Shown piece by piece: positions 19,301 through 27,641 of a stretch of DNA of 64,000 bases. Positions within the stretch are counted from its first letter, which is position 1; each line of letters starts with the position of its first letter. The translations under genes were made by a program, and so were the position numbers. Origin of the DNA: a virus; IMG/VR virus record IMGVR_UViG_3300035180_002250, positions 62,001 to 126,000 of that record; one strand, written 5' to 3'. The notes below the pieces were generated by a model. It saw only the letters and a list, made by a program, of their open reading frames with translations, ran no database searches and had not been told where the DNA came from.

Positions 19301-19956
19301 GGTCCGCTGAGGAACTGTATAAAGATGTACTCTCTTGTTACAAAGACCGATTGAACTCAATCCATGGGACTGAAACACAGTCCGATTTAATCAATATTTG
19401 TCTATATGCAGAAGGAATTAAAATACTGAATGAGGCTGGTATAACAGATAATGTCTCAGCTAGATCACTGATATTATCTGGTGATGTATCCATATTGAAT
19501 AATTCAAAATGCGGGGTGTACTACCTACCTGAAAAGAGTTGGATAGTTATCGTATGGAGACAGGTAAAATATACCATACTAAAATATTCAAGATTCAATT
19601 GCATCGAAGAAACGTCAATGTTCGAGCTGGCTACCAAAACACCGTTTACCAATAGAGATATAACAGATGAAGATCACAATTACATCATCAGAGAACTGGG
19701 TCTTGCGGACGTAAAAGCCAAGACATCGTATTCCGTTGTAGATGTCAGGTATTTGGTGCGTGGTGACGTTATGTCAAAAGTACCTACTACACAAAAAACA
19801 ACTTCATACGTTACTTGTACCCCTGATAACGAAAACCAACAGAACAAACCAAGCAACGTGAAGGAGTACTACAACGTTATTGTAGAAGACGATAGTTTTA
19901 AAAATAAAAAAGATAATGATGATGATAATGAGGTTATATTTGATTTTGAACTTTAG
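16387..19956 (+). CDS. Primase-helicase fusion
   Basis: A 1189-residue replication protein. The N-terminus has a CHC2-type primase zinc finger (C59, H62 and C76/C80/C84 in LCPYHDD ... CIGKCFGSC). A TOPRIM domain follows: VYVTEGEFDALAV at about residue 298 and IWVVPDHP at about 348. Far downstream a P-loop ATPase has GDAESGKTS (about 764) and Walker B CVLDEID (about 818). The architecture is like T7 gp4 or D5-type primase-helicases, but the region between TOPRIM and P-loop (about 400 residues) is unusually long and unrecognised. Likely roles: primer synthesis and fork unwinding. Polymerase follows 24 bases later. Confidence 0.85.
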   Translation: MGGRRKKSTDASTGVLKGISDIKKLWKSIPPGEWYTLLVDIAPQYKWSMHGQTQIKGLCPYHDDTEPSFFLSFNKCIGKCFGSCEKVVIDLVNFVAKLRQCSYTESLMFLNSRFNLSMILGEKITNNLSEYNLVQEMKKATAIAMNKVISEVIRDNPEYLGYCRPAIMYFVKGRGLPVDTLIHLPIGVFAKPEHLKKYIEDESLHPIFDKYFQEYSNQAYWGCPVFWYNDSPGTISRFKIRKLNMEVVAKIKSDSPKEVFRNLCEKDFVYLKDQYTESMGVYGLHYYRRLIGRNDTNVYVTEGEFDALAVMAGQLMADNFDYMIISTGGKGSPDLGFLTEYGIKTIWVVPDHPVKNGDFYTRGILGNKNNIEKVLSKSLNFKIYTWPAGIQGFDLDEAIHLNGYQIISDYIFTNRLSYFINSFPWANLRCSQELSTVKSEYDYKIAMLNENSETYGVEYANLEDDKRKKIKEVILSWYKYVIDSTDKQLFINAYIKSENIEFDKVDYVNTTMYALDTYQGVAKKIYEEVRKFFAPAYKKAKTGAGEIYCLWAKKDRVIVEVNGTEKNTYELIAGYAGMPITDWFDSLLGENEIYLSGASGKTLDDERTRRRNAKDIMTYVWELMLPEMRNVKDLFKVSQGIHHYRLPAEVKNQNIIYFVNGKYVFKGRYIDIGNIEWSVVDNAVDNNILFDKLTNVDQWSDVTDISVLNDAPQVDLRETYFKIRSILDQWEFKYDTIIKDYLAAYIMSIPIMAAIGDVNITFVTGDAESGKTSLIYGLLGGKYNNAGSIPPILEAAYASTDSTAAAMYQEFDCKTILCVLDEIDQNEYRSKQQSDRISELMKHMYSIPMGGCTVVRGGSIRELSETYYLNMPIIMAGTTVPTDSIFLSRIFVVYTKKVPGKKLDYNITMSEIVKLRRDITIGLIPYIPQLLFLRKKLSKDLMKAGGDIATLSTRFLECVLTPLTIYEYIGIGSAEELYKDVLSCYKDRLNSIHGTETQSDLINICLYAEGIKILNEAGITDNVSARSLILSGDVSILNNSKCGVYYLPEKSWIVIVWRQVKYTILKYSRFNCIEETSMFELATKTPFTNRDITDEDHNYIIRELGLADVKAKTSYSVVDVRYLVRGDVMSKVPTTQKTTSYVTCTPDNENQQNKPSNVKEYYNVIVEDDSFKNKKDNDDDNEVIFDFEL

Positions 19957-19980
19957 TGGAAAAAGAAAAGGACTAACATT

Positions 19981-22935
19981 ATGCTAACCAAAGAATCAAA
20001 CTCAGACTCCCAACCAGTAAAAGGAGATAATTTATACAAATTGATGCAGAAAGATATTACAACAAAGCATGTATTCTGCAAGAAATGCCCATTGTTCGAA
20101 TCTGGAGAATACTTTCGAGATAATCCGTTAACTGAGTGTGACATTCTTGTAGTAGGCAAATTCCCGAATAAATATGTATTGCAGCACGGAGCTTTCTCGG
20201 ACTCATTCGGGCGTATGGTATCCTCCATAATTCAAGAGTATTTAGGTACACTACCTATGCAACAACGCCCGAAAGTGGTCTACACATACGCAGTAAGATG
20301 CACTACACAAGATCAGAATTATAAACCTAACACACTGGTATATGAACAATGCAACGCCCTTTTGACTGATATTATCGATAGAACAAAACCAAAAATGGTT
20401 ATTGCCCTGGGTATGGAGGTATTCAAATCAGTAGGAATAAAAACACAGCAGAAGTTCCAGCAATTACGTGGACGGAAAATAACAGTGACTTCTGAGTCGA
20501 ATAGTCCCAGACAGTTCGATGTTCTACCGACATACGGGTCTGAAACCATATTCAAACAACCTGGGCTGGTAGATACTTTCAAGAAGGATATCGAGGTAGC
20601 CATAAACAGTGCAATTGGTGCAACCGATGATAGTGAAATCCACATCAATACTGTTTTCTCCGTGGATGGTATTTTAAATGAGTTAAACAAACTTCTTGAT
20701 ACTCTAAATATGGCTACATCTAGTGTTGGTGTAGCTGTTGATACAGAAACCACTTCTTTAGAACCACATGACCCATCCAGTAGGATGATCATGATATCCA
20801 TGTGCTGGGAAGAGTCTACAGGACTCGCTTTTCCTTATGAGCATGTTCAAGGTAAGTTTTCACAAGAAGAACTATCTGTAATTAATGAAAAGTTGAATGA
20901 AATTTTCACCCATCCGAATATTTCCATATTCGGGCAAAATATCAAATTTGATGGTAAATGGCTCAAACACAAATACGGTCTGAAGTTTCCTGATCCTAAA
21001 GTAGATGTAATGTTAGTTGAACACTTATTGGACGAGGATAAAAAAGGACTGTATGACCTAAAAAGTTTGGTGCTACAATATTTCCCGAAATATGGGAGAT
21101 ATGAAACAGAGTTAAAAACAATTTTAAGTAATTTGGACAAAAAGAAAAAGGATGAATACCACAAAAAATTAGATATTTATTATAAAAAATACAAAGAGAG
21201 TGTGATGGATTTTCTGTATTCACATTACTCAGATGACGAGCTTTCCAGCCTGATTAAAACGTGGGTTGAAAGCTCTTTGATCACCATAACCGACTCCAAA
21301 AAGTTATGGCCTCCACAACGGAGTAGATCAACAAACAGATTGTTAAAATCATTTGAGACGAAAGCATTCTCTGTAATCAAGCGTATCCCGAATGAAGTAC
21401 TTCCAGTGGCACCGGATGTTGTACCACCAGAACTTCCGAAACAGACGACGTATGAAGAAGTTCCCATTGGCATCCTATCCAAATATGCAGCAATGGATGC
21501 GGTAATAACATATAAAATACTGAAAAAGCAGAAAGAAGGAATCAAAAAGGACTGGGACCGAATCAAAGAGATTGAGAGGGAGAATCAAATAAAGAACCCA
21601 AACTTCGTTATACCAACAAAACCACTGACGTTTGCTCTGAGTAAAATTATTATGCCAATGTCAGCCATTATATCAGAAATGGAATACTACGGAGTAAAGA
21701 TAGATCGTAGTCGAACCATGGAGTATATTACTAAACTATCCGATACAATCTCCGATCTGCGTCAGTCTATGTTACAAGAAGTTGGGCATGCATTTAACGT
21801 GGATAGCCCAAGGGATTTACAAACTATTTTATACTCTGAATTGAAATACGATATCCCATCTTATACAGAGAAAGGTTCTCCCTGTACAGATGCTACAACG
21901 TTGAAAGCATTAGCGGAAGCAAAAGATAGTACATTTCTGAATCAGTTGTTAATTTATCGTAAGTTGGTTAAGTGTAAAACAACCTATCTGGAGAACTGGC
22001 TGAAAATGTCCGAAATGGATGGAAATATACATACCAGTTTCAACTTGCATGGAACAGCCACTGGGAGGTTGAGCAGCTCAAGCCCGAATCTTCAGAATGT
22101 ACCATTTTATTTAAAAGAGGCAGATTTAAATTTAAAAGACATTTTTATACCGGATAGTGAAGACTTCGATTTATATGACTTAGATATATCCAATGCGGAA
22201 ATGCGGGTGCTGTGTGCATATTCCAAGGATGAGGCTCTCTGTGATGCATTTATTAATGGGAAAGACCTACATTGTTTAACTGGGGCAGGTATATCAAATT
22301 TCAGTTATGAACAACTAAAGGAGAGAAAAGAAGACAAGAGCACTGAGGAATACCGTATTCGGCAGGTAGCTAAAAAGGTTAATTTCGGTACGGTATATGG
22401 AATAAGCGCTAAAGCACTCTCCAGACAGTTATGGGAAGAAATGAGAATAAACTACTCTGAAGAAGAGACAGAGAAGTTTCTAAATCTTTATTTTCGACGG
22501 TATCCAAGGGTGAAACAGTACATCGATTCAACGATGGCATTTACCCAGCGGTATGGATTTACACATACTTTTATGGGGAGAAGAAGAAGATTCGGAATCT
22601 CCCAGTATAGAAGTAAATTGAATATTAACCTAAACCGAATTCTTCGACAATCTATTAATACACGGATTCAATCGACGAGTTCGGACTTGGTGCTAACAAA
22701 TATTATCAACCTGCACACATGGGCGAAAAAGTTGGGTGGAAGATGTCTACTGACAGTACACGACTCCATTGTATTTCAATTACCAAAAGAAGTCAGAAAC
22801 AGAAATATCAAGGAAGAATTGGACCAAATTATTAAATACAAAACAAATAATGAGTTCACTTGGCTTCCGGTTCCATGGGAATACGATGTTGGAAGGGGGC
22901 CATCATATGGGCATGCAAAGGAACCAGTTACGTAG
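19981..22935 (+). CDS. Family A DNA polymerase with N-terminal uracil-DNA glycosylase domain
   Basis: A 984-residue replicative polymerase. Residues 1-210 resemble a family 4/5-type uracil-DNA glycosylase (CKKCPLF, ILVVGKFPN, VYTYAVRCTT, LPTYGSE). The 3'-5' exonuclease follows: DTETTSLEPHD (about 253), NIKFDGKW (320) and AAMDAVITYKI (503). The gap between the second and third exo motifs is about 180 residues and holds a charged insertion. The polymerase palm shows motif A DLDISNAEMR (733), motif B RQVAKKVNFGTVYG (793) and motif C LTVHDS (925). A UDG-like/PolA fusion is known from SPO1-type phages. It ends the replication block, and the RNA block begins right after. Confidence 0.93.
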   Translation: MLTKESNSDSQPVKGDNLYKLMQKDITTKHVFCKKCPLFESGEYFRDNPLTECDILVVGKFPNKYVLQHGAFSDSFGRMVSSIIQEYLGTLPMQQRPKVVYTYAVRCTTQDQNYKPNTLVYEQCNALLTDIIDRTKPKMVIALGMEVFKSVGIKTQQKFQQLRGRKITVTSESNSPRQFDVLPTYGSETIFKQPGLVDTFKKDIEVAINSAIGATDDSEIHINTVFSVDGILNELNKLLDTLNMATSSVGVAVDTETTSLEPHDPSSRMIMISMCWEESTGLAFPYEHVQGKFSQEELSVINEKLNEIFTHPNISIFGQNIKFDGKWLKHKYGLKFPDPKVDVMLVEHLLDEDKKGLYDLKSLVLQYFPKYGRYETELKTILSNLDKKKKDEYHKKLDIYYKKYKESVMDFLYSHYSDDELSSLIKTWVESSLITITDSKKLWPPQRSRSTNRLLKSFETKAFSVIKRIPNEVLPVAPDVVPPELPKQTTYEEVPIGILSKYAAMDAVITYKILKKQKEGIKKDWDRIKEIERENQIKNPNFVIPTKPLTFALSKIIMPMSAIISEMEYYGVKIDRSRTMEYITKLSDTISDLRQSMLQEVGHAFNVDSPRDLQTILYSELKYDIPSYTEKGSPCTDATTLKALAEAKDSTFLNQLLIYRKLVKCKTTYLENWLKMSEMDGNIHTSFNLHGTATGRLSSSSPNLQNVPFYLKEADLNLKDIFIPDSEDFDLYDLDISNAEMRVLCAYSKDEALCDAFINGKDLHCLTGAGISNFSYEQLKERKEDKSTEEYRIRQVAKKVNFGTVYGISAKALSRQLWEEMRINYSEEETEKFLNLYFRRYPRVKQYIDSTMAFTQRYGFTHTFMGRRRRFGISQYRSKLNINLNRILRQSINTRIQSTSSDLVLTNIINLHTWAKKLGGRCLLTVHDSIVFQLPKEVRNRNIKEELDQIIKYKTNNEFTWLPVPWEYDVGRGPSYGHAKEPVT

Positions 22936-22956
22936 TTAGAAAATTAAGGATTTTGC

Positions 22957-22965
22957 TGTTATAAG
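22957..22965 (+). promoter_or_regulatory. Putative extended -10 promoter TGTTATAAG ahead of the RNA block
   Basis: Third occurrence of TGTTATAAG, 22 bases after the polymerase stop and 36 bases before the first structured RNA unit. No protein gene starts for another 590 bases, which suggests it transcribes the RNA units and then the Sm-like gene. Confidence 0.6.
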
Positions 22966-23000
22966 AAAATAGTTTCTACAGGTTTTTATCAAGTAATGAA

Positions 23001-23158
23001 GCTGGGCAAAGCCTGGCAATAAATTATTTACAACACCGGCCTCCAGGTCATCCGGACCGGTTGGCTAACCTCGGCGGTTGAGGATGTCGGCCTTGCCGCC
23101 ACCATCAACGCCTCGGTTATCCAACCGAGTCCTTGATGACCTTTCGGCCCAGTTGTAA
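23001..23158 (+). ncRNA. Structured RNA unit 1
   Basis: Starts with a 17-base hairpin GCTGGGC-AAA-GCCTGGC (7 bp, two G-U pairs). Then a long rod-like structure closes by TTACAAC/GTTGTAA (23028-23034 with 23152-23158), AGGTCATC/GATGACCT (23045-23052 with 23135-23142) and GGACCGGTTGG with CCAACCGAGTCC (11 bp, one bulge). Inner pairings TAACC/GGTTA and GTTGA/TCAAC extend it. The unit is far richer in GC than its surroundings and has no credible reading frame. Structure is seen in the sequence; expression and role are inferred. Confidence 0.65.
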
Positions 23159-23236
23159 CAAAGAAGGGCCTTTACAAACCTGGTGCATGGTAAAACAAAG
23201 TAGAAAAAACATAGATTATTTACAAAACTAGTAAAA

Positions 23237-23359
23237 GCTGGTCAAAGACCAGCAATATCTTACTGGACAATGAGTACGCCCTCTGGGGGAAAAATGTAGT
23301 TACACGGTTCGCTTCGCTGCACCGTTCCACTACATTTTCACCCCAGAGGCTCCCTCATT
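23237..23359 (+). ncRNA. Structured RNA unit 2
   Basis: Starts with GCTGGTC-AAA-GACCAGC (perfect 7 bp). A long hairpin follows: AATGAG/CTCATT, CTCTGGGG/CCCCAGAG, a 10-bp stem AAAATGTAGT/ACTACATTTT (23291-23300 with 23329-23338) and ACGGT/ACCGT. The order AAA-hairpin then long hairpin repeats that of unit 1. No reading frame of note. Confidence 0.65.
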
Positions 23360-23435
23360 TCCTTCAATGTCTGAAGTATCCACATACAAATCTATGTTTC
23401 ACAAGCAGTTACAAGCAGTGATTAGCGAAAATCAA

Positions 23436-23480
23436 GTTACACATAGTGTAACATAATAAAAGTTTTTTTATGGAAAAAAA
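23436..23480 (+). terminator. Hairpin plus T run before the Sm-like gene
   Basis: GTTACAC-ATA-GTGTAAC (perfect 7 bp, 23436-23452) is followed after ten bases by GTTTTTTTATGG. It may terminate or attenuate the RNA-unit transcript before the Sm-like gene. The T run is displaced from the stem, so confidence is moderate. Confidence 0.45.
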
Positions 23481-23556
23481 GTAAGATAGGGGGTACACTG
23501 CTTGATGGAAAATCAGATGCTGTTCACATAGCCCAACAGAGGAAAGGGGCATAACA

Positions 23557-23802
23557 ATGCAACAAGGAGGAGAAAAATGTTCAATCCCGATCACCAACTT
23601 ACCTGATATTGAAATAGTACTGGAGGGGTGGAAGAAGTCAAATACCCCTATAGCAATCTATACAACGTCGGGTAGGGTGCTAAACGGGGTAATCGGGGAG
23701 ATTGCTTCGGGGTTTTTCGAGGTAATGAACCTGCGAGACAACTCCAAAGCAATTATAAATTTATCACAGATCGTCACGATCTGTGCGCAGAACACAAAGT
23801 AA
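23557..23802 (+). CDS. Sm/Hfq-like small RNA-binding protein
   Basis: An 81-residue protein that fits the Sm fold. An N-terminal helix (LPDIEIVLEGWKKSN) leads into five predicted strands: PIAIYTTSG, RVLNGVIGEIASG, FFEVMNLRD, SKAIINL and IVTICAQ. The spacing and the SGRVLNGVIGEI segment align well with Hfq (NGFQMKGVIEEYD in Staphylococcus). The Hfq Sm2 motif YKH is absent, replaced by INLSQ. Family role: ring-shaped RNA chaperones. The gene is embedded between structured RNA units 2 and 3, which makes binding to those RNAs an attractive inference. The start ATG has GAGGAAAGGGGC upstream. A second strong site, AAGGAGGAG, lies inside the first codons and would serve only a nine-codon frame. Confidence 0.6.
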   Translation: MQQGGEKCSIPITNLPDIEIVLEGWKKSNTPIAIYTTSGRVLNGVIGEIASGFFEVMNLRDNSKAIINLSQIVTICAQNTK

Positions 23803-23839
23803 AAATCGTTTTTTCTACCAAGCACTCAAAATAAAAGTA

Positions 23840-23932
23840 TCCAGTTAAAGACTGGAATAAACACTTGAACACCCTTCGGGTCTTCCAAGTACCACTTACT
23901 AGATATCGACACAGGGGGACTTACATCTAGTA
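23840..23932 (+). ncRNA. Structured RNA unit 3
   Basis: Starts with TCCAGTT-AAA-GACTGGA (7 bp, one U-G pair). Downstream are a hairpin ACCC-TTC-GGGT inside ACTTG/CAAGT, and TACTAGAT/ATCTAGTA (23897-23904 with 23925-23932). The 3' boundary is uncertain and could reach about 23980. Same layout as units 1, 2 and 4. Confidence 0.6.
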
Positions 23933-24031
23933 GAGCTGGTATAGATCCATGAAAGTAGTGCCGCATCTACACTTGGTGAAAAACATTAAAAAATATATCA
24001 ATAAATTAATAACATAGCTTAGTTGAAAGTA

Positions 24032-24122
24032 GCCTGATAAAGTCGGGTACTAAAACAATGGGCACAAGCCTTCGGCTTGAGCCCAGAACTCCCAGCCATC
24101 AGTGCCAAACCCAAATCTGGGT
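24032..24122 (+). ncRNA. Structured RNA unit 4
   Basis: Starts with GCCTGAT-AAA-GTCGGGT (7 bp with three G-U pairs). Then TGGGC/GCCCA encloses CAAGCC-TTC-GGCTTG, and a second small hairpin ACCCA-AATC-TGGGT ends the unit. The last unit before the terminase gene, which runs in the opposite direction. Confidence 0.6.
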
Positions 24123-24176
24123 CCCTACGCTAGCAGTTTAATAAAAGGCTAAAATACAATGTTATTAATAAATCTA

Positions 24177-25793
24177 TCAGGTGAACACCAGGGTATCCTC
24201 GGTGTTCACCTCGTGAGTCATAGTAAAATTTATAGCTCCCATTAACACTCTAGCCCCAAACCAGCCAAACACCATCGAATGCAACACATCATCGGATTTC
24301 TTAGGATGATGCCTCCAAGCTCTTCTAGAAATACCCCGGTCTTCGTTCAAAAAAACTTCTTTAACATTTAATAAATCCTGACCAAATGGTTTGAAATCTT
24401 CATATCTGAAACACCTTATTTTTTTAGTCTTTATATCTAACAAAAAACTATCGATCAGAATAGTCCTATTAACGATAAATCTGGCTCCTGAGGCGTCCCA
24501 ACGAAATGGTGCTGACTGCTCTGTGTACATCACAGGTACTACCTGTTTATCCGGAAGCATCGTGTGCAACTGGCTCATGGCGAAATTACCATTTCCATGA
24601 TCCCCGTAAATAGCTGATACGTTGAAAACCCTGCACAACCTGGCAATATCAACAACATGCTGCGAAGGCTCACCGGCTGAATACACCCTACAAAATATTT
24701 TTATCATTTCTCCTGAATTTGGGTACACCGAGTAAATTGATATAGCGGTTCTACTGACACCATCCATTCCGGAACCTCCCCAATCTATACCTGCAACGAT
24801 ATACTCAGCCCCCTTTGTATTCTCTGGTGCAGCATGGTCCAACATCTTCAAAGTAGGTATACACATCTCCTGCAACAGTTCCTCAGTAATCAACTGAGAC
24901 CCCTCCCCTGTTGGCTCTCCCATTACTTCGTTATCGAACCTTGATGTAGGGTATGAAGTAAACTTATCCCATAGCCTGCGCCATTTATCCGGGTTGTTAC
25001 AATGCATGGGCATGATAATCTGCGGTATCGCATATCCGTCACAGGTTTTATCGTTTGCATCTCCAGTGCATGTCGGATACCATTTACCCAAGTAAGTATT
25101 CAATTTTTTACCACATGATTTGCAAACAAATCCTTCCTTGGTAATATTTTTTTTATCAGGTATATTATACTTATTACATCCTTCACACTTGATTACCCAT
25201 CGTTTCTGCGTTGACAAATCCCAAAAATATTCCAATGAAGTTATTAATGTTTTAGAAGTTCCGGCATATACAAATGTTGGATTCTTGGAAGCTGATAAAC
25301 ACTCTTCTGCATCCAGGATAGCGTCAAACAAGATATCCTGAATTTCATCGAGGTATAATTTATTTCCACTAAAACCTCGTACACGATCTGCTGATTCACT
25401 GAAATAACTCAATCGTATTTCTGAAAAATTTGCAAAACGTTTATTAAAAATATTATTAATGCAGTGCTTTGATCGCATTAAATTTGAATAAACAACAGGA
25501 GAGTGAATAAGGAAAGGGTCCAACTTGGAAGTTGAGAATGCCGCCGTTTGCGCTCCGGAAGCATTCACATAGATAAGAGAATTATAGGGGGTTATTATGG
25601 ACTCTATTACCATACTGGACGCCATGGTAATCGTTTTAGACACCTGACGCCCTGCCCGCATTACACACCGATCATACTGTGTGTTAAATATGTCCTGAAA
25701 CATTAAATAATCAGCTAAAGAATATGGTGCTCCCTGTAGACGCAATATCTGTTGGGCAATATCTGATTTTGTTAAGTCTGTTGCAATTTCCAT
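24177..25793 (-). CDS. Terminase large subunit
   Basis: The packaging ATPase/nuclease, about 538 residues. Walker A-like RAGRQVSKT lies at about residues 46-54 and Walker B LYLDEIQD at about 147-154. A zinc ribbon follows (CEGCNKY ... CKSCGKK plus two more Cys), and the RNase H-like nuclease has its first Asp in AGIDWGGSG (about 338) with later acidic residues GDHGN and KKSDD. Role: recognises DNA, drives it into the head through the portal and cuts it. Start: ATG at 25793 directly after a TTG; no good ribosome site is seen, so coupling to the upstream gene is likely. No small subunit was recognised nearby. Confidence 0.92.
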   Translation of the reverse strand: MEIATDLTKSDIAQQILRLQGAPYSLADYLMFQDIFNTQYDRCVMRAGRQVSKTITMASSMVIESIITPYNSLIYVNASGAQTAAFSTSKLDPFLIHSPVVYSNLMRSKHCINNIFNKRFANFSEIRLSYFSESADRVRGFSGNKLYLDEIQDILFDAILDAEECLSASKNPTFVYAGTSKTLITSLEYFWDLSTQKRWVIKCEGCNKYNIPDKKNITKEGFVCKSCGKKLNTYLGKWYPTCTGDANDKTCDGYAIPQIIMPMHCNNPDKWRRLWDKFTSYPTSRFDNEVMGEPTGEGSQLITEELLQEMCIPTLKMLDHAAPENTKGAEYIVAGIDWGGSGMDGVSRTAISIYSVYPNSGEMIKIFCRVYSAGEPSQHVVDIARLCRVFNVSAIYGDHGNGNFAMSQLHTMLPDKQVVPVMYTEQSAPFRWDASGARFIVNRTILIDSFLLDIKTKKIRCFRYEDFKPFGQDLLNVKEVFLNEDRGISRRAWRHHPKKSDDVLHSMVFGWFGARVLMGAINFTMTHEVNTEDTLVFT

Positions 25794-25815
25794 CAATATT
25801 AAAATTATTCATTTT

Positions 25816-26505
25816 TTAGTGTACTATTGGATTGTATAAGTAACACCCGATTAACTGAACCAATATCTTCTTGAATGAACTATCATACTCATTGGAATTG
25901 AAATACTTTTGATTCAAATTCTCCAGCACTTCGATTGAGTCATCCTTATTCGTAAAATCCACAGTATCCAATAAATCAGCCATTTTCAACAAATCTTCCA
26001 TTGGGTATGTGGTTTGAGTCACTTTCAAATGCGTTAACAATTCTTGCCCAGAGCGTAACGGTTTAGGTAACACAACCCAATCATAATAAGCTGCACATGA
26101 AGCAATATACCCAGGTATTTCACCTAGAGTTGTAACAAACTTCGTATCATGCAGTAATAAAGATAATTTATCCAAATTAGTTACAGAATAAAAAATCTCT
26201 TCAATGTGACTTGGCGTAACTGTATTATGTGCACCACAGTTACAAAAAGAGCTAACAACATTAGAAAATGGGAGGCAATAATTACTCGCCACATCCATAT
26301 TTCCACAAACTCCCCAAATAGCTAATAATTTAGCCATAGCCACATTGGTAGTAACTTTTTTAAAATTCCCCAAAAATACTTCCGGCTCCCAATTCAACCA
26401 GTCTGAATTGGCAAAAATATCTATCTTATTTAGATATAAAAAAATATCAATAGGGTGATTATTGAGTACAAATTCATTAGTAATTGTTGATGGATCAATC
26501 CCCAT
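25816..26505 (-). CDS. Hypothetical protein, 229 aa
   Basis: An unrecognised protein encoded between terminase and a virion-like gene. Its start overlaps the preceding stop (TAATG), so the genes are coupled. It contains FCNCGAHNT, a possible Cys/His metal site, and several helical segments; no P-loop or membrane helix. Position next to terminase could suit a packaging or head-associated role, for example a small-terminase equivalent, but sequence does not show it. Confidence 0.65.
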   Translation of the reverse strand: MGIDPSTITNEFVLNNHPIDIFLYLNKIDIFANSDWLNWEPEVFLGNFKKVTTNVAMAKLLAIWGVCGNMDVASNYCLPFSNVVSSFCNCGAHNTVTPSHIEEIFYSVTNLDKLSLLLHDTKFVTTLGEIPGYIASCAAYYDWVVLPKPLRSGQELLTHLKVTQTTYPMEDLLKMADLLDTVDFTNKDDSIEVLENLNQKYFNSNEYDSSFKKILVQLIGCYLYNPIVH

Positions 26506-27641
26506 TATTCACGAATCCCCAAGCTGTACAGTGTAGTTGCAAGTTTTGTAATGTCTCCATCCTTCTCAATCAATGATAAAGCGTCCTCCCCATACTTACC
26601 GACAATATCCCCTTGTGGCATGCTTTTCAATTTTTCAATAAACCGTTCAAGGTCTTTATCATTATAATCAAAATCTCGATTACTTTTTTCGTTTTTAGTA
26701 TCCATCATCTTTTTATTCTTTACTCTCTTACTATTTACAGATGCTTCCTTATTAAATACAATACTATAAGCACACGGTATTTTATTTGTGTACTTTTTAT
26801 CATTCAAATTATATTTTTCATCAATATTATATATAACTTCAGCAAGTTTTTTCAGTTCATTCTTGGTATAAATTTCAGAAGAATCTTCTGTGGCACTTCC
26901 TAATTTATCCAATCCTGAAATCAGTGTTTTGTACTCATCACCGGATTTTCCCATACGATTGGCGACAGCAACACGATATTCCAACATCCGTTTCGTATTC
27001 TCCAGATCACTATCTACAAGAGCTGCATACTTCACAATACTTGGTGAGTACGGTCCTCTGTACCCAAACTTACCAGCCAAATCGATAAACCGAGTAGAAT
27101 ACTCCACCCGATCCGGTACTGATAGTCTGGAGTATTGGTCATCAAACACTTTATTTGCCTCAAGAAGGTCTTCCGCCGATGCAACCTTGCATAATCGCTG
27201 TTTAGGTAACAGGTACTCCTCCCCACCGGATTCTTTTAAGGTAGATGCACATTTTTCAATTCCTGGTGTTGGTGACATAAACAACCCCTCAGGAACATTA
27301 TATAAATCTAAATAACTGTCCAATGTTTCAGCTATTTTCGTATACACATCACTCGGGAATTTATCCTTCTGCCCGGATAAGTATACCTTACTGATAATAG
27401 CATCTTCCATAGACCCTACTGAAAACTTAACTTCCTCGGGCCAAGCATACATATTTTCAGTAGCCAACTTTTGGTGGGGCTCCTCGGTGATACCAGCTCC
27501 ATTACTGGTGTAACTGGCTAAAACAGCACCAAGTACCTTCTGAACATTCTTTGGGTATGCTGATGCAAACTTAATAAAATTCTTTTGGCTTCGATCAGAG
27601 TTAATATCAACAATTCGGCTCTTCCAGTGTTTATTATTCAT
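26505..27641 (-). CDS. Probable head-associated protein with repeated K-x-A motifs, 379 aa
   Basis: Unrecognised by family. I place the start at the ATG at 27641 (AGGTGAGATAATT upstream) rather than at 27671. The protein carries at least six short motifs of the form K-x-A-S/T/A (IKFASA, EKCAST, CKVASA, VKYAAL, NKEASV, TKLATT), the same kind seen in the capsid N-terminus, scaffold and prohead protease of this phage. That suggests it is packaged in, or processed in, the prohead. The C-terminal third is highly charged with a KKMMDTKNEKSN linker. A role as an internal head or core protein is inferred. Confidence 0.65.
   Translation of the reverse strand: MNNKHWKSRIVDINSDRSQKNFIKFASAYPKNVQKVLGAVLASYTSNGAGITEEPHQKLATENMYAWPEEVKFSVGSMEDAIISKVYLSGQKDKFPSDVYTKIAETLDSYLDLYNVPEGLFMSPTPGIEKCASTLKESGGEEYLLPKQRLCKVASAEDLLEANKVFDDQYSRLSVPDRVEYSTRFIDLAGKFGYRGPYSPSIVKYAALVDSDLENTKRMLEYRVAVANRMGKSGDEYKTLISGLDKLGSATEDSSEIYTKNELKKLAEVIYNIDEKYNLNDKKYTNKIPCAYSIVFNKEASVNSKRVKNKKMMDTKNEKSNRDFDYNDKDLERFIEKLKSMPQGDIVGKYGEDALSLIEKDGDITKLATTLYSLGIRE

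Larger units (their letters stand above)
23803..24176 (+). other. Noncoding stretch with RNA units 3 and 4
   Basis: No credible gene lies here. The stretch contains two structured RNA units (23840 and 24032) joined by an AT-rich spacer at about 23990-24020, and ends at the converging terminase gene. Confidence 0.7.

Noticed and set aside
22966-24176. CRISPR array in the repetitive noncoding block
   Set aside because: The repeated element is a 17-base hairpin with changing sequence and irregular spacing of 90-600 bases, not identical repeats with equal spacers.
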